From Nitrospinota bacterium (GTDB lineage: Bacteria; JAUXIQ01), in the NCBI GenBank assembly GCA_030620925.1, contig JAUXIQ010000040.1, forward strand, positions 1-10,066: DNA of 10,066 nucleotides. The letters run 5' to 3'. Below are positions 1-7,110 of this stretch, in pieces. Numbering within the stretch: the stretch's first letter is position 1; the number at the start of each line of letters is the position of its first letter. A model generated the notes under the pieces. It had not been told where the DNA came from. It saw only the letters and a program-made list of their open reading frames with translations, and did no database searches. The translations under genes and the position numbers were made by a program.

Positions 1-873
1 CTGGGCGCACACCAGAGCCAGACCTGGGATGAGAGCTATCCGACCCGTTTCCTGAAAGGTATGGGCTTTCAACCCATGTCTATACCACAAGCCGTTCCGG
101 ACGGAGCTATCGCGCAACTCATCGATTGGTATAAGGAGAACACCGAAAAAAGCGATGCCACGCTTGCGGAGTTCCCGGTATCCGCGGCGCTTTTGGCCTA
201 TGCTGAAAGGCCTGTCGTGTTGCACACTCTGTTCGAAGGGGAGAACCGCTCAAGGTTCCGCGAGTTCAGCTTCGCCCTTAAAGGAGATGAAGAGAAGCTC
301 TACATGCTAATGAAAAAGTATGACGCACGGCACTTCGTATACAGTGCGCACTTCTTTCTGCGCACGGACACCAACATGTCCTACCGCTACACGGCAGACG
401 CCATGAAGGTTGATAGCAGATGGACCCTCTACAACATGCACTTTCATCCAGAGAAGCTGAAACGTTTCGCGCTGGTTTATCAGAACAGCGCCTTCCGGGT
501 ATTTCGCTTCATCGATGAAAGCGGAGAGGGCTTTCTTCAACCAACAGGATATGCACCCGTTTTCGACGAGAATCTGTTGCATGAGCTCCGCTTTTCCACA
601 CCTTCGGGGGTAACTAACGAAGAAGCCTTCCTCTACACCATCGTATCTGCTTACAGCGATCTTATGAGAGGAAAACAACTCCTGGAGGGCGGAGAACAAA
701 ACAAAGGGCTCAAACTGCTTCAGCGCTCTGTCAAGACATTCCCCTTCATCCCAGAGGCGCATACCGCCCTGTCCGCCTATTATCTGACCACCGGAAACTC
801 AAAAAAAGCCGATGCGCACGACCGCATAGCAAGGACTCTAAACAGCGGGCAATGGCGGCGGTTACTGCGGTAG
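1..873 (+). CDS. C-terminal part of a probable membrane glycosyltransferase-like protein with TPR-like tail (5' end outside window)
   Basis: The reading frame is open from base 1 to the TAG at 871-873 with no stop before the first ATG at 61, so the gene starts upstream of the window; 290 residues are visible. No membrane segment lies in this part. The region around residues 55-120 (an EFPVSAALLAYAERPVVLH stretch, then alternating charged and aromatic residues up to a FVYSAHFFL strand) resembles the soluble extracytoplasmic portion that follows the membrane helices in oligosaccharyltransferase/GT-C type proteins, where a 'this sugar donor site cannot be reached' loop is followed by a strand reading xxYVVxS. 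Residues about 215-285 form a helical pair of TPR type (GLKLLQRSVKTFPFIPEAHTALSAYYL). That it is a real gene is well supported by length and codon pattern; the glycosyltransferase assignment is a family-style inference and could be wrong, since the catalytic part is missing. Confidence 0.72.
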   Translation: MGAHQSQTWDESYPTRFLKGMGFQPMSIPQAVPDGAIAQLIDWYKENTEKSDATLAEFPVSAALLAYAERPVVLHTLFEGENRSRFREFSFALKGDEEKLYMLMKKYDARHFVYSAHFFLRTDTNMSYRYTADAMKVDSRWTLYNMHFHPEKLKRFALVYQNSAFRVFRFIDESGEGFLQPTGYAPVFDENLLHELRFSTPSGVTNEEAFLYTIVSAYSDLMRGKQLLEGGEQNKGLKLLQRSVKTFPFIPEAHTALSAYYLTTGNSKKADAHDRIARTLNSGQWRRLLR

Positions 874-926
874 ACCTTTAAATACCTCAAATTTCTGAAT
901 AAAAAACCAAATCTTTAGTTAAATTT

Positions 927-941
927 TTGCACTTAAATTGC
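927..941 (+). promoter_or_regulatory. Candidate sigma-54 (-24/-12) promoter
   Basis: TTGCAC, five bases, then TTGC matches the sigma-54 consensus TGGCAC-N5-TTGC at every fixed position but one: the first G of the -24 GG is a T. The -12 GC and the spacing are right. It lies 118 bases before the GTG of the HEAT-repeat gene, in an A+T-rich spacer. No enhancer-binding-protein site was recognised. A chance match in A+T-rich DNA is possible. Confidence 0.32.
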
Positions 942-957
942 CGATAATCAATGTGAA

Positions 958-986
958 TAGTCTTAAAAATAATCGCATCGTATAAT
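958..986 (+). promoter_or_regulatory. Candidate sigma-70 promoter with perfect -10 and poor -35
   Basis: TATAAT at 981-986 is a perfect -10 hexamer. The best -35 at 17-base spacing is TAGTCT at 958-963, only three of six matches to TTGACA. It would start transcription near 993, about 65 bases before the HEAT-repeat gene. It is an alternative or addition to the sigma-54-like element upstream. Confidence 0.28.
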
Positions 987-1058
987 AAATATAAAGGGTT
1001 AATTATTGTAGAGAGGGCCCCGTGAGTCCAAAATAATAAAAACCCTTGCGAGGAAGCT

Positions 1059-2618
1059 GTGGAATCTCAAAAAGCAGTCGATAATAATAAGCAAGACCCC
1101 TTGCTTGAAGAAGAAGATATTCAAATAGCAAAAGAGATAATGAGGAATCTCCTTATTATCTTCAAGGTCTTTTCCCTCTACCCATCGGATAACTCCCAGT
1201 GCAAACAAAGCCTTTCCAACGCTATGGCAAAACTCCATGACTACTTTCAGTTATCGGACCGGCTTAAGCTAGACATATCTAAATACCATATAAGCACAGA
1301 AGGACAAACCATCTACGAGGGCGAAGAAAATGATGGGAATTTCGCCTTTTTACTTTTCAGAGACGGCATTCAGTGGTTGGAATTGGATGCAGGTATCTCA
1401 GAAGATGATCTCACCAAACTATTTCGGATAATCACCTCCCAAAGGACCAGGGCGGCGGTAGAGGACGACATCGTAACCGCATTGTGGGAAGCTCAGATTC
1501 CTTACGTAGAGTATTATGCTACCGATGACCTCTTCCTCTTCGGCTCAGAAGAAGATATGAACACCGAAACGATCATGAAGGAGGTGGTGGAGTATGGGGG
1601 GCCCGGTGAAGGCACAGAAAAAGGAGAAACCGAAGAAAGCGCTGCCGGTAAAACCACATCTCCTCAAGCTGATGCCGATGACGTTCCGCCCCTTCACATT
1701 GAAATTGAAGATAACCAGAAAATAATCACTCTCAGTAAAGACGAACAAGAACACTTGAATAATCTCATTTCCAAAGAGTTAAAAAGAAACCCCGGTGATG
1801 AAGCCCTGGCCATACTCATGGATGCCATCAAGAGCGATAAGCTCGAAGAAAATATTGACGCAGTCATAGTTTTTTTATGGGACCTATTTCAGAATAACCT
1901 GGACCAACGTAACTTTGCAAAAGTAATCGAACTCTTGGAGATGATGCAAGAGATTAAAGTTCTCTTCCAGAAGGAAAATAAGAGCGAGATAGCTGAGATA
2001 GACAAATTTTTCTTAGTCGTATCGGACCCTGAGACTTTCCAGGTAATCGAAGAAAATTTGTCAGAAGGGAATTCGAAGCAACCCTTGAAGCTGCTGCAAC
2101 TGGTGAGCTTTAATGTTAGTAAAGAAGAGCCACTGCTTGAAACCCTGGTGAAGACTGAATCCATAAAGATGAAGAAGGCTTTAATTGCAATCCTTATCCA
2201 AAGGAAATCCCCCCATATAGAGACGCTATTCGGATTCATCGAAGATGAAGACAAGAAGATAAGGAAGGCCATATTCGAATATATTGGAATGCAGAAGAGC
2301 AGGAAAAATGAGGATTTAATCACGGATTATATTCAGGAAAAAGAATTTTACAAAAAGAACAACGATCAGATACTTTCGGCTTTTACGACTCTGGGCCGCT
2401 GCGGTTCCTCCAGATCCATTCCCCTTCTTATGAAATTACTCACCAGAAAAAGTGTCTTCCTGGGACAAGATTATGACGCCATCCGCATGGGAGCTGCCAT
2501 TGCCCTGAAAAGCCTGGGAACTGAGAGGGCGCTGAACATCCTGGAGAGGGGTAAAGAATCCAAAGAGAAATCGATAAGAAAAGCCTGCATGACGGCGCTG
2601 ATCAAGGATTCCTCATGA
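1059..2618 (+). CDS. HEAT-repeat protein paired with HD-GYP protein
   Basis: This is a 519-residue soluble protein with no signal peptide or membrane segment. Residues about 25-155 form a helical/mixed domain (landmarks: FKVFSLYPSDN near 35-45, EGQ at 81-83, RDGIQWLEL at 101-109) that appears to be shared with the next gene's product. Residues 165-215 are an acidic, low-complexity linker rich in Glu, Gly and Ser. Residues about 225-340 are helical, and about 370-515 read as HEAT-like helix pairs (IETLFGFIEDEDKKIRKAIFEYIG, then IPLLMKLL, then AIRMGAAIALKSLG and ALNILERG). HEAT repeats are protein-binding scaffolds, so a partner-binding or adaptor role is inferred; no catalytic motif is seen. 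The start is GTG, supported by GAGG at 1050-1053 with a five-base spacing; a TGA at 1023 closes the frame upstream and there is no ATG between. Its stop overlaps the next gene's ATG, implying coupled translation. Confidence 0.9.
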   Translation: MESQKAVDNNKQDPLLEEEDIQIAKEIMRNLLIIFKVFSLYPSDNSQCKQSLSNAMAKLHDYFQLSDRLKLDISKYHISTEGQTIYEGEENDGNFAFLLFRDGIQWLELDAGISEDDLTKLFRIITSQRTRAAVEDDIVTALWEAQIPYVEYYATDDLFLFGSEEDMNTETIMKEVVEYGGPGEGTEKGETEESAAGKTTSPQADADDVPPLHIEIEDNQKIITLSKDEQEHLNNLISKELKRNPGDEALAILMDAIKSDKLEENIDAVIVFLWDLFQNNLDQRNFAKVIELLEMMQEIKVLFQKENKSEIAEIDKFFLVVSDPETFQVIEENLSEGNSKQPLKLLQLVSFNVSKEEPLLETLVKTESIKMKKALIAILIQRKSPHIETLFGFIEDEDKKIRKAIFEYIGMQKSRKNEDLITDYIQEKEFYKKNNDQILSAFTTLGRCGSSRSIPLLMKLLTRKSVFLGQDYDAIRMGAAIALKSLGTERALNILERGKESKEKSIRKACMTALIKDSS

Positions 2619-4075
2619 ACACTATAAATGAAAAAAACCAAAACGGACTTCCTTCCCGGCAGACAAAAAAATTGGTCGGAGAAAGTCTCCTCGAAGCGAT
2701 CTTTCGTCTCACTAAAAGCGTTGCCCTCCATCAGTCCGCAAGCAGTATGATCCTGGAGAGAATCGACGAGTTTAAGAAGGTTGTCCGGGAAGTCCAGGAC
2801 GCCGGCTTCGATCCCTCGCTCATCAGGTCTGAAGGCCAGTTTTACCTTGGCGACGAAAGAATACAGTTTACCAGAAAGAATTTCGGTCTTGTCAATCAGA
2901 TGATAGATATCTTCTACAGGAGAGGCGTCGCAGGTCTCTCATTCAGCGAGACGATGCTGGATGTTCCGGTGAAAGAGATCTTTACATTTTTCAAAATCTT
3001 CCAGGAAGCGGAGAAAGAAATAAGCCCCGAGGAATATATTAAAAAAGCCGTAGAGGAAAAAACCATTTCCTGGGTAGAAGTTCATCTGGATATGATTAAA
3101 GCCAGTGGGCTGGAGCCTTTGAGTCCCAAGGAGCAGGCTAGAAGAAGCTATCTCCACTCCATAGCCACGGTTAAAGAGGCTTACCAGAAAATTGAAGCCG
3201 GCCAGAAGGGAGGGATACGGAAAGCAAAAAGACTGGCACAGAACCTAGTGGATGTGGCCCGTGATAATGAGGCGATCCTCCTGGGTATGACCACTCTTAA
3301 AAACTATGACGATTATACCTATAACCATTCGGTAAACGTGGCTGTGATGGCTATCTGCCTGGGGAAAAAGATCGGTCTTGAGCCTAAATCCTTGATGGAG
3401 CTCGCAATATGCGGGCTTTTTCACGATCTCGGAAAAACTTTAATCCCCAAGAATATTTTGAACAAGCAAGGGAAACTGGACGATTCAGAATGGGATGAGA
3501 TAAGGAAGCACCCACTCAACAGCGTATGTAACATATTAAAGCTTCAGGCACCATACGAACTTAAAGCCAGAGTAATCCTGTCCCCCTTCGAACATCACCA
3601 GCGGTATGACCTGTCAGGCTATCCCAGAGCCTCCTGGAAATCGGAAGTAAGCCTCTTCGGAAGAATCCTGGGCATAGTCGATTGTTATGATGCGATGACC
3701 TCTGAAAGAAGTTATCGCGACCATTCCATATCGCCCGATCGGAGCCTCAGCTTCTTGCTGGAAAAGTCCGGTAAAGACTACGACCCTGTTATTCTGAAAG
3801 TTTTTATTCAGATGATGGGTATCTTCCCCTCGGGGACTTTTGTAGAATTGGACACAGGCGAAAAGGGGCTGGTAATAGAGAACAACGCGGATTCGGAAAT
3901 GCTGGACAGGCCCAAAGTCCTGCTCCTCTTTGATGAAAAAGGGGAGAAGTTAACCGATAATGAGATTGTCGATCTCAATGAAAAGGATGAAAAATCGGAC
4001 CGCTTCAAGAGAACCATCAAATCCTCCGCTGATGCCAAAGAGAACAATATCAACCCCGCCGAATATCTATGGTAG
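2615..4075 (+). CDS. HD-GYP domain protein, probable cyclic-di-GMP phosphodiesterase with variant GYP motif
   Basis: This is a 486-residue cytoplasmic protein. HD-GYP domains hydrolyse cyclic di-GMP at a metal centre. The HD-GYP part (about 225-400) keeps His238 (YNHSVNVA), His270-Asp271 and Lys274 (HDLGK), the IPKNILNKQGKL segment, His299 (RKHP), His327-His328, and Asp356 in GIVDCYDAMTSERSYR. The usual HHExxDGxGYP reads HHQRYDLSGYP: the Glu is Gln329 and the Gly is Leu333, while the final GYP is intact. Residue 234, where trinuclear-metal enzymes carry a Glu, is Tyr, so a two-metal site is likelier. The N-terminus (25-158) resembles the N-terminal domain of the gene upstream. A small C-terminal beta region (405-455) precedes a charged tail ending NPAEYLW. 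The ATG overlaps the previous stop by four bases; AAGGA at 2604-2608 with six-base spacing supports it. It has no receiver or membrane domain, so its input probably comes through the N-terminal domain or its HEAT partner. Confidence 0.93.
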   Translation: MNTINEKNQNGLPSRQTKKLVGESLLEAIFRLTKSVALHQSASSMILERIDEFKKVVREVQDAGFDPSLIRSEGQFYLGDERIQFTRKNFGLVNQMIDIFYRRGVAGLSFSETMLDVPVKEIFTFFKIFQEAEKEISPEEYIKKAVEEKTISWVEVHLDMIKASGLEPLSPKEQARRSYLHSIATVKEAYQKIEAGQKGGIRKAKRLAQNLVDVARDNEAILLGMTTLKNYDDYTYNHSVNVAVMAICLGKKIGLEPKSLMELAICGLFHDLGKTLIPKNILNKQGKLDDSEWDEIRKHPLNSVCNILKLQAPYELKARVILSPFEHHQRYDLSGYPRASWKSEVSLFGRILGIVDCYDAMTSERSYRDHSISPDRSLSFLLEKSGKDYDPVILKVFIQMMGIFPSGTFVELDTGEKGLVIENNADSEMLDRPKVLLLFDEKGEKLTDNEIVDLNEKDEKSDRFKRTIKSSADAKENNINPAEYLW

Positions 4076-4129
4076 AGGAAATCTGCGGGTTCGGCCTCCC
4101 ATCTGCCGATTCCAGGCGCAGCTTATCTC

Positions 4130-4173
4130 GTTTACCGGTAAACCCCCCGTCTGGAAGGTGTTTGTAAACCCCC
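4130..4173. repeat. Perfect 14-bp palindrome plus repeated GTAAACCCCC in convergent spacer
   Basis: GTTTACCGGTAAAC at 4130-4143 is a perfect palindrome. GTTT-GT-AAAC follows at 4160-4169, and the 10-mer GTAAACCCCC occurs at 4138-4147 and 4164-4173. The spacer lies between two convergent genes, where a bidirectional terminator would be expected, but neither hairpin is followed by a clean T-run (a short TTTTT stands at 4177-4181). A protein-binding site is an equally fair reading. Confidence 0.5.
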
Positions 4174-4185
4174 AAGTTTTTCTCC

Positions 4186-5799
4186 CTAAAGGCCGGATTG
4201 AGGGTGGCGGTGAGTGACTCTGCCCCCCATCATGGTCATATCCACCCTGATATCGGTAATCCGCTCTGGTTCCACCTTCATGGGATTGTCGGAGAGGATT
4301 GTAAAATCTGCAAGCTTACCCACCTCTAGGGAGCCCTTGACATCTTCATCGAACGAGATATAGGCGGCGGCGTTGGTGTACATGCGCAAGACCTGCTCGA
4401 TACCTATCCGCTGCTCGATACCCATGACCCTGCCCGAGGGAGTTTTCCTGAGCACGGCGTCCCTCAAGCCGATGAGAGGCTCGTAGCTGGTAACCGGTGA
4501 ATCGGAGGCCCCGGCCACCAGTATACCCTCCTCCAGGAGAGTCCTGTAGGGGTAGAGCTTATCCGACTTGGGCTGCCCGAAGGAATCCATGAAACCGTCT
4601 CCCAGATCGGAGATGAATCCCGGCTGGCTGCTCACCAGTATCCCCACTTCCTTGCACATGGAGATCAGGTCGTCGAAGACCGCCCCGCAGTGCTCGATTC
4701 TGTGCCGCAGCGGGTTTCCGGTGCCGATACCCATCACATCGCGAAAACATTCCAGCGTGTCCCGGATGGCGGCGTCGCCCTGGGCGTGGACGGCTATCTG
4801 AAAACCCAGGTCGTGGTAGCGCTTGATCTTATCCCTCAGCGTATCCTTATCCAGCAGACAGATGCCTGTGCCGAAGGGCTCGATTTTATAAGGTTCACTC
4901 ACGTAAGCGGTCCGGGTGGTCATGCCTCCGTCGTAAAAAATTTTGATGGGCCCTATGCGGAGCATGTCTGAGCCGAAACGGAAGTTAACGCCTGCTTTAA
5001 GGAGAGGGTCCGCCGCATCGTGCAGGTTCATGGTGTATACTCGCACGTAGAGCTCATCGCGGGCCATGGCCTCCTGGTAGGCTTTGAGGGTAAATGGAGT
5101 AACCAGGGCGTCGTGGGCGGTGGTTATCCCCGCCTCAGCGTATCGTCGCGAGGCCTGAGAACACATTTCCACCCCGGCTCCAACGCCCCCTTCCTCCATT
5201 TCCATTCTCCAGTGCTCGTTCATGACCTCCATGCTGGCCGATTCGTAAAGCAGACCCGTGGGCCGACCCGACTCGTCTCTGACGTACTGACCTCCGGGGG
5301 GATCGGGAACATCATCTTCTATGCCGAATCTCTCCATTGCCTTGCTGTTCAGAATGCAGGCGTGGCCGGGGGTGTGGATGATGATGACGGGGTTATCGGG
5401 AGAAACGCCGTCCAGCTCCAACCGTGTAACATGGCGCTGTTCCTTGAGTTTGAGCTCATTGTAACCTCCGCCCTTTACCCACTGCCCGGCCCCTTTCTCT
5501 TCCGCTTCAGCTTTAACCCGGCTCAGTATGTCCCCTACATCCTTGTTGGAGGGAGACCCGCAATCGATGCCCGACAGCAGGTAGCCGAATAACATCAGAT
5601 GATTGTGTGAATCTATGAAGCCCGGAAAAAGCGCCTTGCCCTGTAAATCTATTATCTGAGTGTCGGGGCCCGCCAGCCCCTTAAGGTCTCCGCTGCCGCC
5701 CAGGGCGGCTATGCGCCCTCTGCTCACCGCCACTGCTTCGTGGACGGAGTTAGACGCGTCCAGAGAAACTACCTCGCCGTTTATAAAAATCGTATCCAC
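4186..5799 (-). CDS. YtcJ-type metal-dependent amidohydrolase (Amidohydrolase_3 family)
   Basis: This is a cytoplasmic hydrolase of about 537 residues, the usual length for the YtcJ/NfdA group, whose members hydrolyse amides such as N-substituted formamides; the substrate here cannot be told. Seen in order (numbering from the GTG at 5799): an N-terminal beta part with INGEVVSLD, the metal-binding GFIDSHNH (His65, His67), the KIFYDGG segment with Lys286, AVHAQGD (His338), IEHCGAV (His370), GASDSPV with Asp433, and the C-terminal DVKGSLEVGKLADFTIL return to the beta domain. All expected metal ligands are present. A GTG nine bases upstream (5808) also lies in frame, but it directly abuts the Shine-Dalgarno; the GTG at 5799 stands seven bases from ACCTCC (GGAGGT on this strand) and is preferred. 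It follows the TIGR04076-type gene after about 130 bases containing an inverted repeat, so it may be separately transcribed. Confidence 0.93.
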   Translation of the reverse strand: MDTIFINGEVVSLDASNSVHEAVAVSRGRIAALGGSGDLKGLAGPDTQIIDLQGKALFPGFIDSHNHLMLFGYLLSGIDCGSPSNKDVGDILSRVKAEAEEKGAGQWVKGGGYNELKLKEQRHVTRLELDGVSPDNPVIIIHTPGHACILNSKAMERFGIEDDVPDPPGGQYVRDESGRPTGLLYESASMEVMNEHWRMEMEEGGVGAGVEMCSQASRRYAEAGITTAHDALVTPFTLKAYQEAMARDELYVRVYTMNLHDAADPLLKAGVNFRFGSDMLRIGPIKIFYDGGMTTRTAYVSEPYKIEPFGTGICLLDKDTLRDKIKRYHDLGFQIAVHAQGDAAIRDTLECFRDVMGIGTGNPLRHRIEHCGAVFDDLISMCKEVGILVSSQPGFISDLGDGFMDSFGQPKSDKLYPYRTLLEEGILVAGASDSPVTSYEPLIGLRDAVLRKTPSGRVMGIEQRIGIEQVLRMYTNAAAYISFDEDVKGSLEVGKLADFTILSDNPMKVEPERITDIRVDMTMMGGRVTHRHPQSGL

Positions 5800-5806
5800 G
5801 ACCTCC

Positions 5807-5814
5807 ACCTCCCC
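5807..5814 (-). promoter_or_regulatory. Shine-Dalgarno that decides the amidohydrolase start
   Basis: On the minus strand this reads GGGGAGGT. It sits seven bases before the GTG at 5799 but overlaps the alternative GTG at 5806-5808, which is why the inner start is chosen. Confidence 0.6.
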
Positions 5815-5837
5815 GCCGGATAACGTGCATCAATAAT

Positions 5838-5870
5838 ATGGGGGAACCCCCGGCACGAGAATTCCCCCAT
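5838..5870 (-). terminator. 9-bp inverted repeat, possible terminator or attenuator
   Basis: ATGGGGGAA at 5838-5846 is the exact reverse complement of TTCCCCCAT at 5862-5870, with a 15-base loop. Inside, GGGGG-AA-CCCCC (5840-5851) could form a competing, tighter hairpin. It lies 62 bases past the TIGR04076-type stop and 30-odd bases before the amidohydrolase start. The downstream flank on the minus strand is A+T-rich but has no long U-run, so a factor-independent terminator is only possible; a leader structure is the alternative. Confidence 0.4.
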
Positions 5871-5889
5871 CCACTATCATATCCAGAGC

Positions 5890-5899
5890 TGATATATCA
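5890..5899. other. 10-bp palindrome, possible operator
   Basis: TGATATATCA is a perfect palindrome in the spacer between the two leftward genes. A dimeric regulator site is conceivable, but a 10-bp A+T-rich palindrome may be chance. Confidence 0.2.
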
Positions 5900-5931
5900 C
5901 AACTCCCTCTGTAAGCTGAATCGCAGTCGTT

Positions 5932-6360
5932 CTATTCCAGCTCCGGGCCCTCCACGTAAACTTTCATCAACACCTTGCCCCATCCGCCTTTTTCAAGGCC
6001 GATGTCAGAGCACTGCACGGTGTTAGAGCGCTCGTGCTTGGGATCGGCATGGTTGAGGAATCGCTCATATATCTGGTTCACCGGCGTTTGCAGGGCGGCC
6101 AGAGCAAACACGCACATCTTCTCCGGGCACTCTCTGGTGATCACCTGGCCGTTACCGTCCATGATGATCTTGTCGCCTACCCTGTGCTGGGCGTGGCAAC
6201 CCTGCGATTCGATGACCTCGGCGATTATCCGGCACTTGACGAAATGGGGTGTCTCGGTCACCATCTTAACCTTGGCCGGGTCCGCTCTGAATATTTTCAT
6301 TTCCTCGTCGGTGTAGTCCATGTGCTCCTGAAACCGCTTCCAGAATTTTTCCTTATCCAT
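5932..6360 (-). CDS. TIGR04076-like small cysteine-containing protein
   Basis: This is a 142-residue soluble protein. Residues 40-137 follow the pattern of the uncharacterised TIGR04076 family: VKCRIIAEVIESQGC, then a HRVGDKIIMDG strand-turn, then a CPEKMC motif leading into a helix, then a C-terminal GGWGKVLMKVYVEG strand. Cysteines are at 43, 55, 78, 83 and 117; the spaced Cys78/Cys83 pair plus His56/His59 could bind a metal or cofactor, but this is a guess. Residues 1-38 (FWKRFQEHMDYTDEEMKIF and following) are an N-terminal helical extension before the family core. The ATG at 6358-6360 is preceded by GAGGGG with four-base spacing. No function is known for the family; it lies upstream of the amidohydrolase in the same direction, which may be coincidental. 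The gene is convincing, the function open. Confidence 0.82.
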   Translation of the reverse strand: MDKEKFWKRFQEHMDYTDEEMKIFRADPAKVKMVTETPHFVKCRIIAEVIESQGCHAQHRVGDKIIMDGNGQVITRECPEKMCVFALAALQTPVNQIYERFLNHADPKHERSNTVQCSDIGLEKGGWGKVLMKVYVEGPELE

Positions 6361-6538
6361 TTTTCCCCTCTCTCCTCTTTCTTGATGGGTGATGAGCCCC
6401 GACGATACAAATCCGGGTCCAGCGCTGAATTAAATATCCGTACCTCCCTCCATCTACTCAAGCCTATTTTTCTACCAGCAAAAGAACCTTCAAGCAAGGC
6501 CAAAATTACATTGAAGCATGTGCCTCTGCTATGTTCAC

Positions 6539-6979
6539 TTATTTCTGGTTAAAAATCGATTTAATATCGTCGTTAAAAGATATGTTGAGCAGAACCCAGC
6601 CCTCCTGATTTTCATAAAATATGAAGCTCCACAGCATGGGATAATTCTTACTGAACGAAAGATAACGGGAAACGCAGAGTCTCTCACCCTTGCATTCAGT
6701 CTCCAGGTGTTTGTAGTCGAATATATCCCCGTAAACGGCCAATGCGTTTTTAGTCTGACTGATGAGAACTGAGAGTTCCTTGGGTTTGCCCTGGATGAGG
6801 CTCTTGGAAACTATTTTGCGGTAAGACCCTTCTACATCCCCTTCCATCAGGCTATCAAAGAAGTCCACTATTTTGTCCCGATAAGGGCCCTCCTGGGATG
6901 CTGCGGCGCCAAGGGGGAGCGGAGTTGCGGCGAGCAAAATGATAATGATGAGATACCGGTAGGCTATCAGGGCTTTCAC
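6539..6979 (-). CDS. Secreted small protein of unknown function, possible NTF2-like fold
   Basis: This is a 146-residue protein with a clear Sec signal peptide: Lys2, a hydrophobic core at 9-18 (YLIIIILLAA), and a probable signal peptidase I site after Ala27 (LGAAA, then SQEG). There is no lipobox Cys. The mature part has an amphipathic helix (YRDKIVDFFDSLMEGDVEGSY), two cysteines at 96 and 102 that could form a disulfide in the periplasm, and strands ending WSFIFYENQEGWVLLNISFNDD. The order of helix, then strands with a terminal W-V-L-L-N-I-S-F edge, is reminiscent of NTF2-like proteins; this is a fold-level impression only. The start is GTG (6977-6979), backed by GAGGA with six-base spacing; no in-frame ATG is near. 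It is 131 bases downstream of the dehydratase-type gene. I do not recognise the family. Confidence 0.72.
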   Translation of the reverse strand: MKALIAYRYLIIIILLAATPLPLGAAASQEGPYRDKIVDFFDSLMEGDVEGSYRKIVSKSLIQGKPKELSVLISQTKNALAVYGDIFDYKHLETECKGERLCVSRYLSFSKNYPMLWSFIFYENQEGWVLLNISFNDDIKSIFNQK

Positions 6980-7110
6980 CGAACATCCTCACCGAAAGTA
7001 ACAGAAGATAAATGAATACTTCAAGTGCACGCTTAACCCGCTGTCAAAGGATCACCGGGAATCCTGAATGCCGATAACTCTAACACGCTGAACGTAGAGG
7101 CCATGCTTTC

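Noticed and set aside
5020-5592. A long plus-strand frame (190 codons) opposite the amidohydrolase gene.
   Set aside because: It is antisense to a clear enzyme with all family motifs, has no Shine-Dalgarno, and its composition looks like a mirror of the real gene.
6361-6538. The 178-base spacer between the secreted-protein gene and the TIGR04076-type gene, inspected for a promoter, terminator or small gene.
   Set aside because: Only weak partial promoter hexamers (such as TTGAGT and a TATTTA) with wrong spacing were seen; no hairpin with a T-run and no convincing frame.
7042-7047. A perfect TTGACA (minus strand) in the spacer upstream of the secreted-protein gene, suggesting a promoter.
   Set aside because: No acceptable -10 hexamer lies 15-19 bases downstream on that strand; a lone -35 box is not enough.
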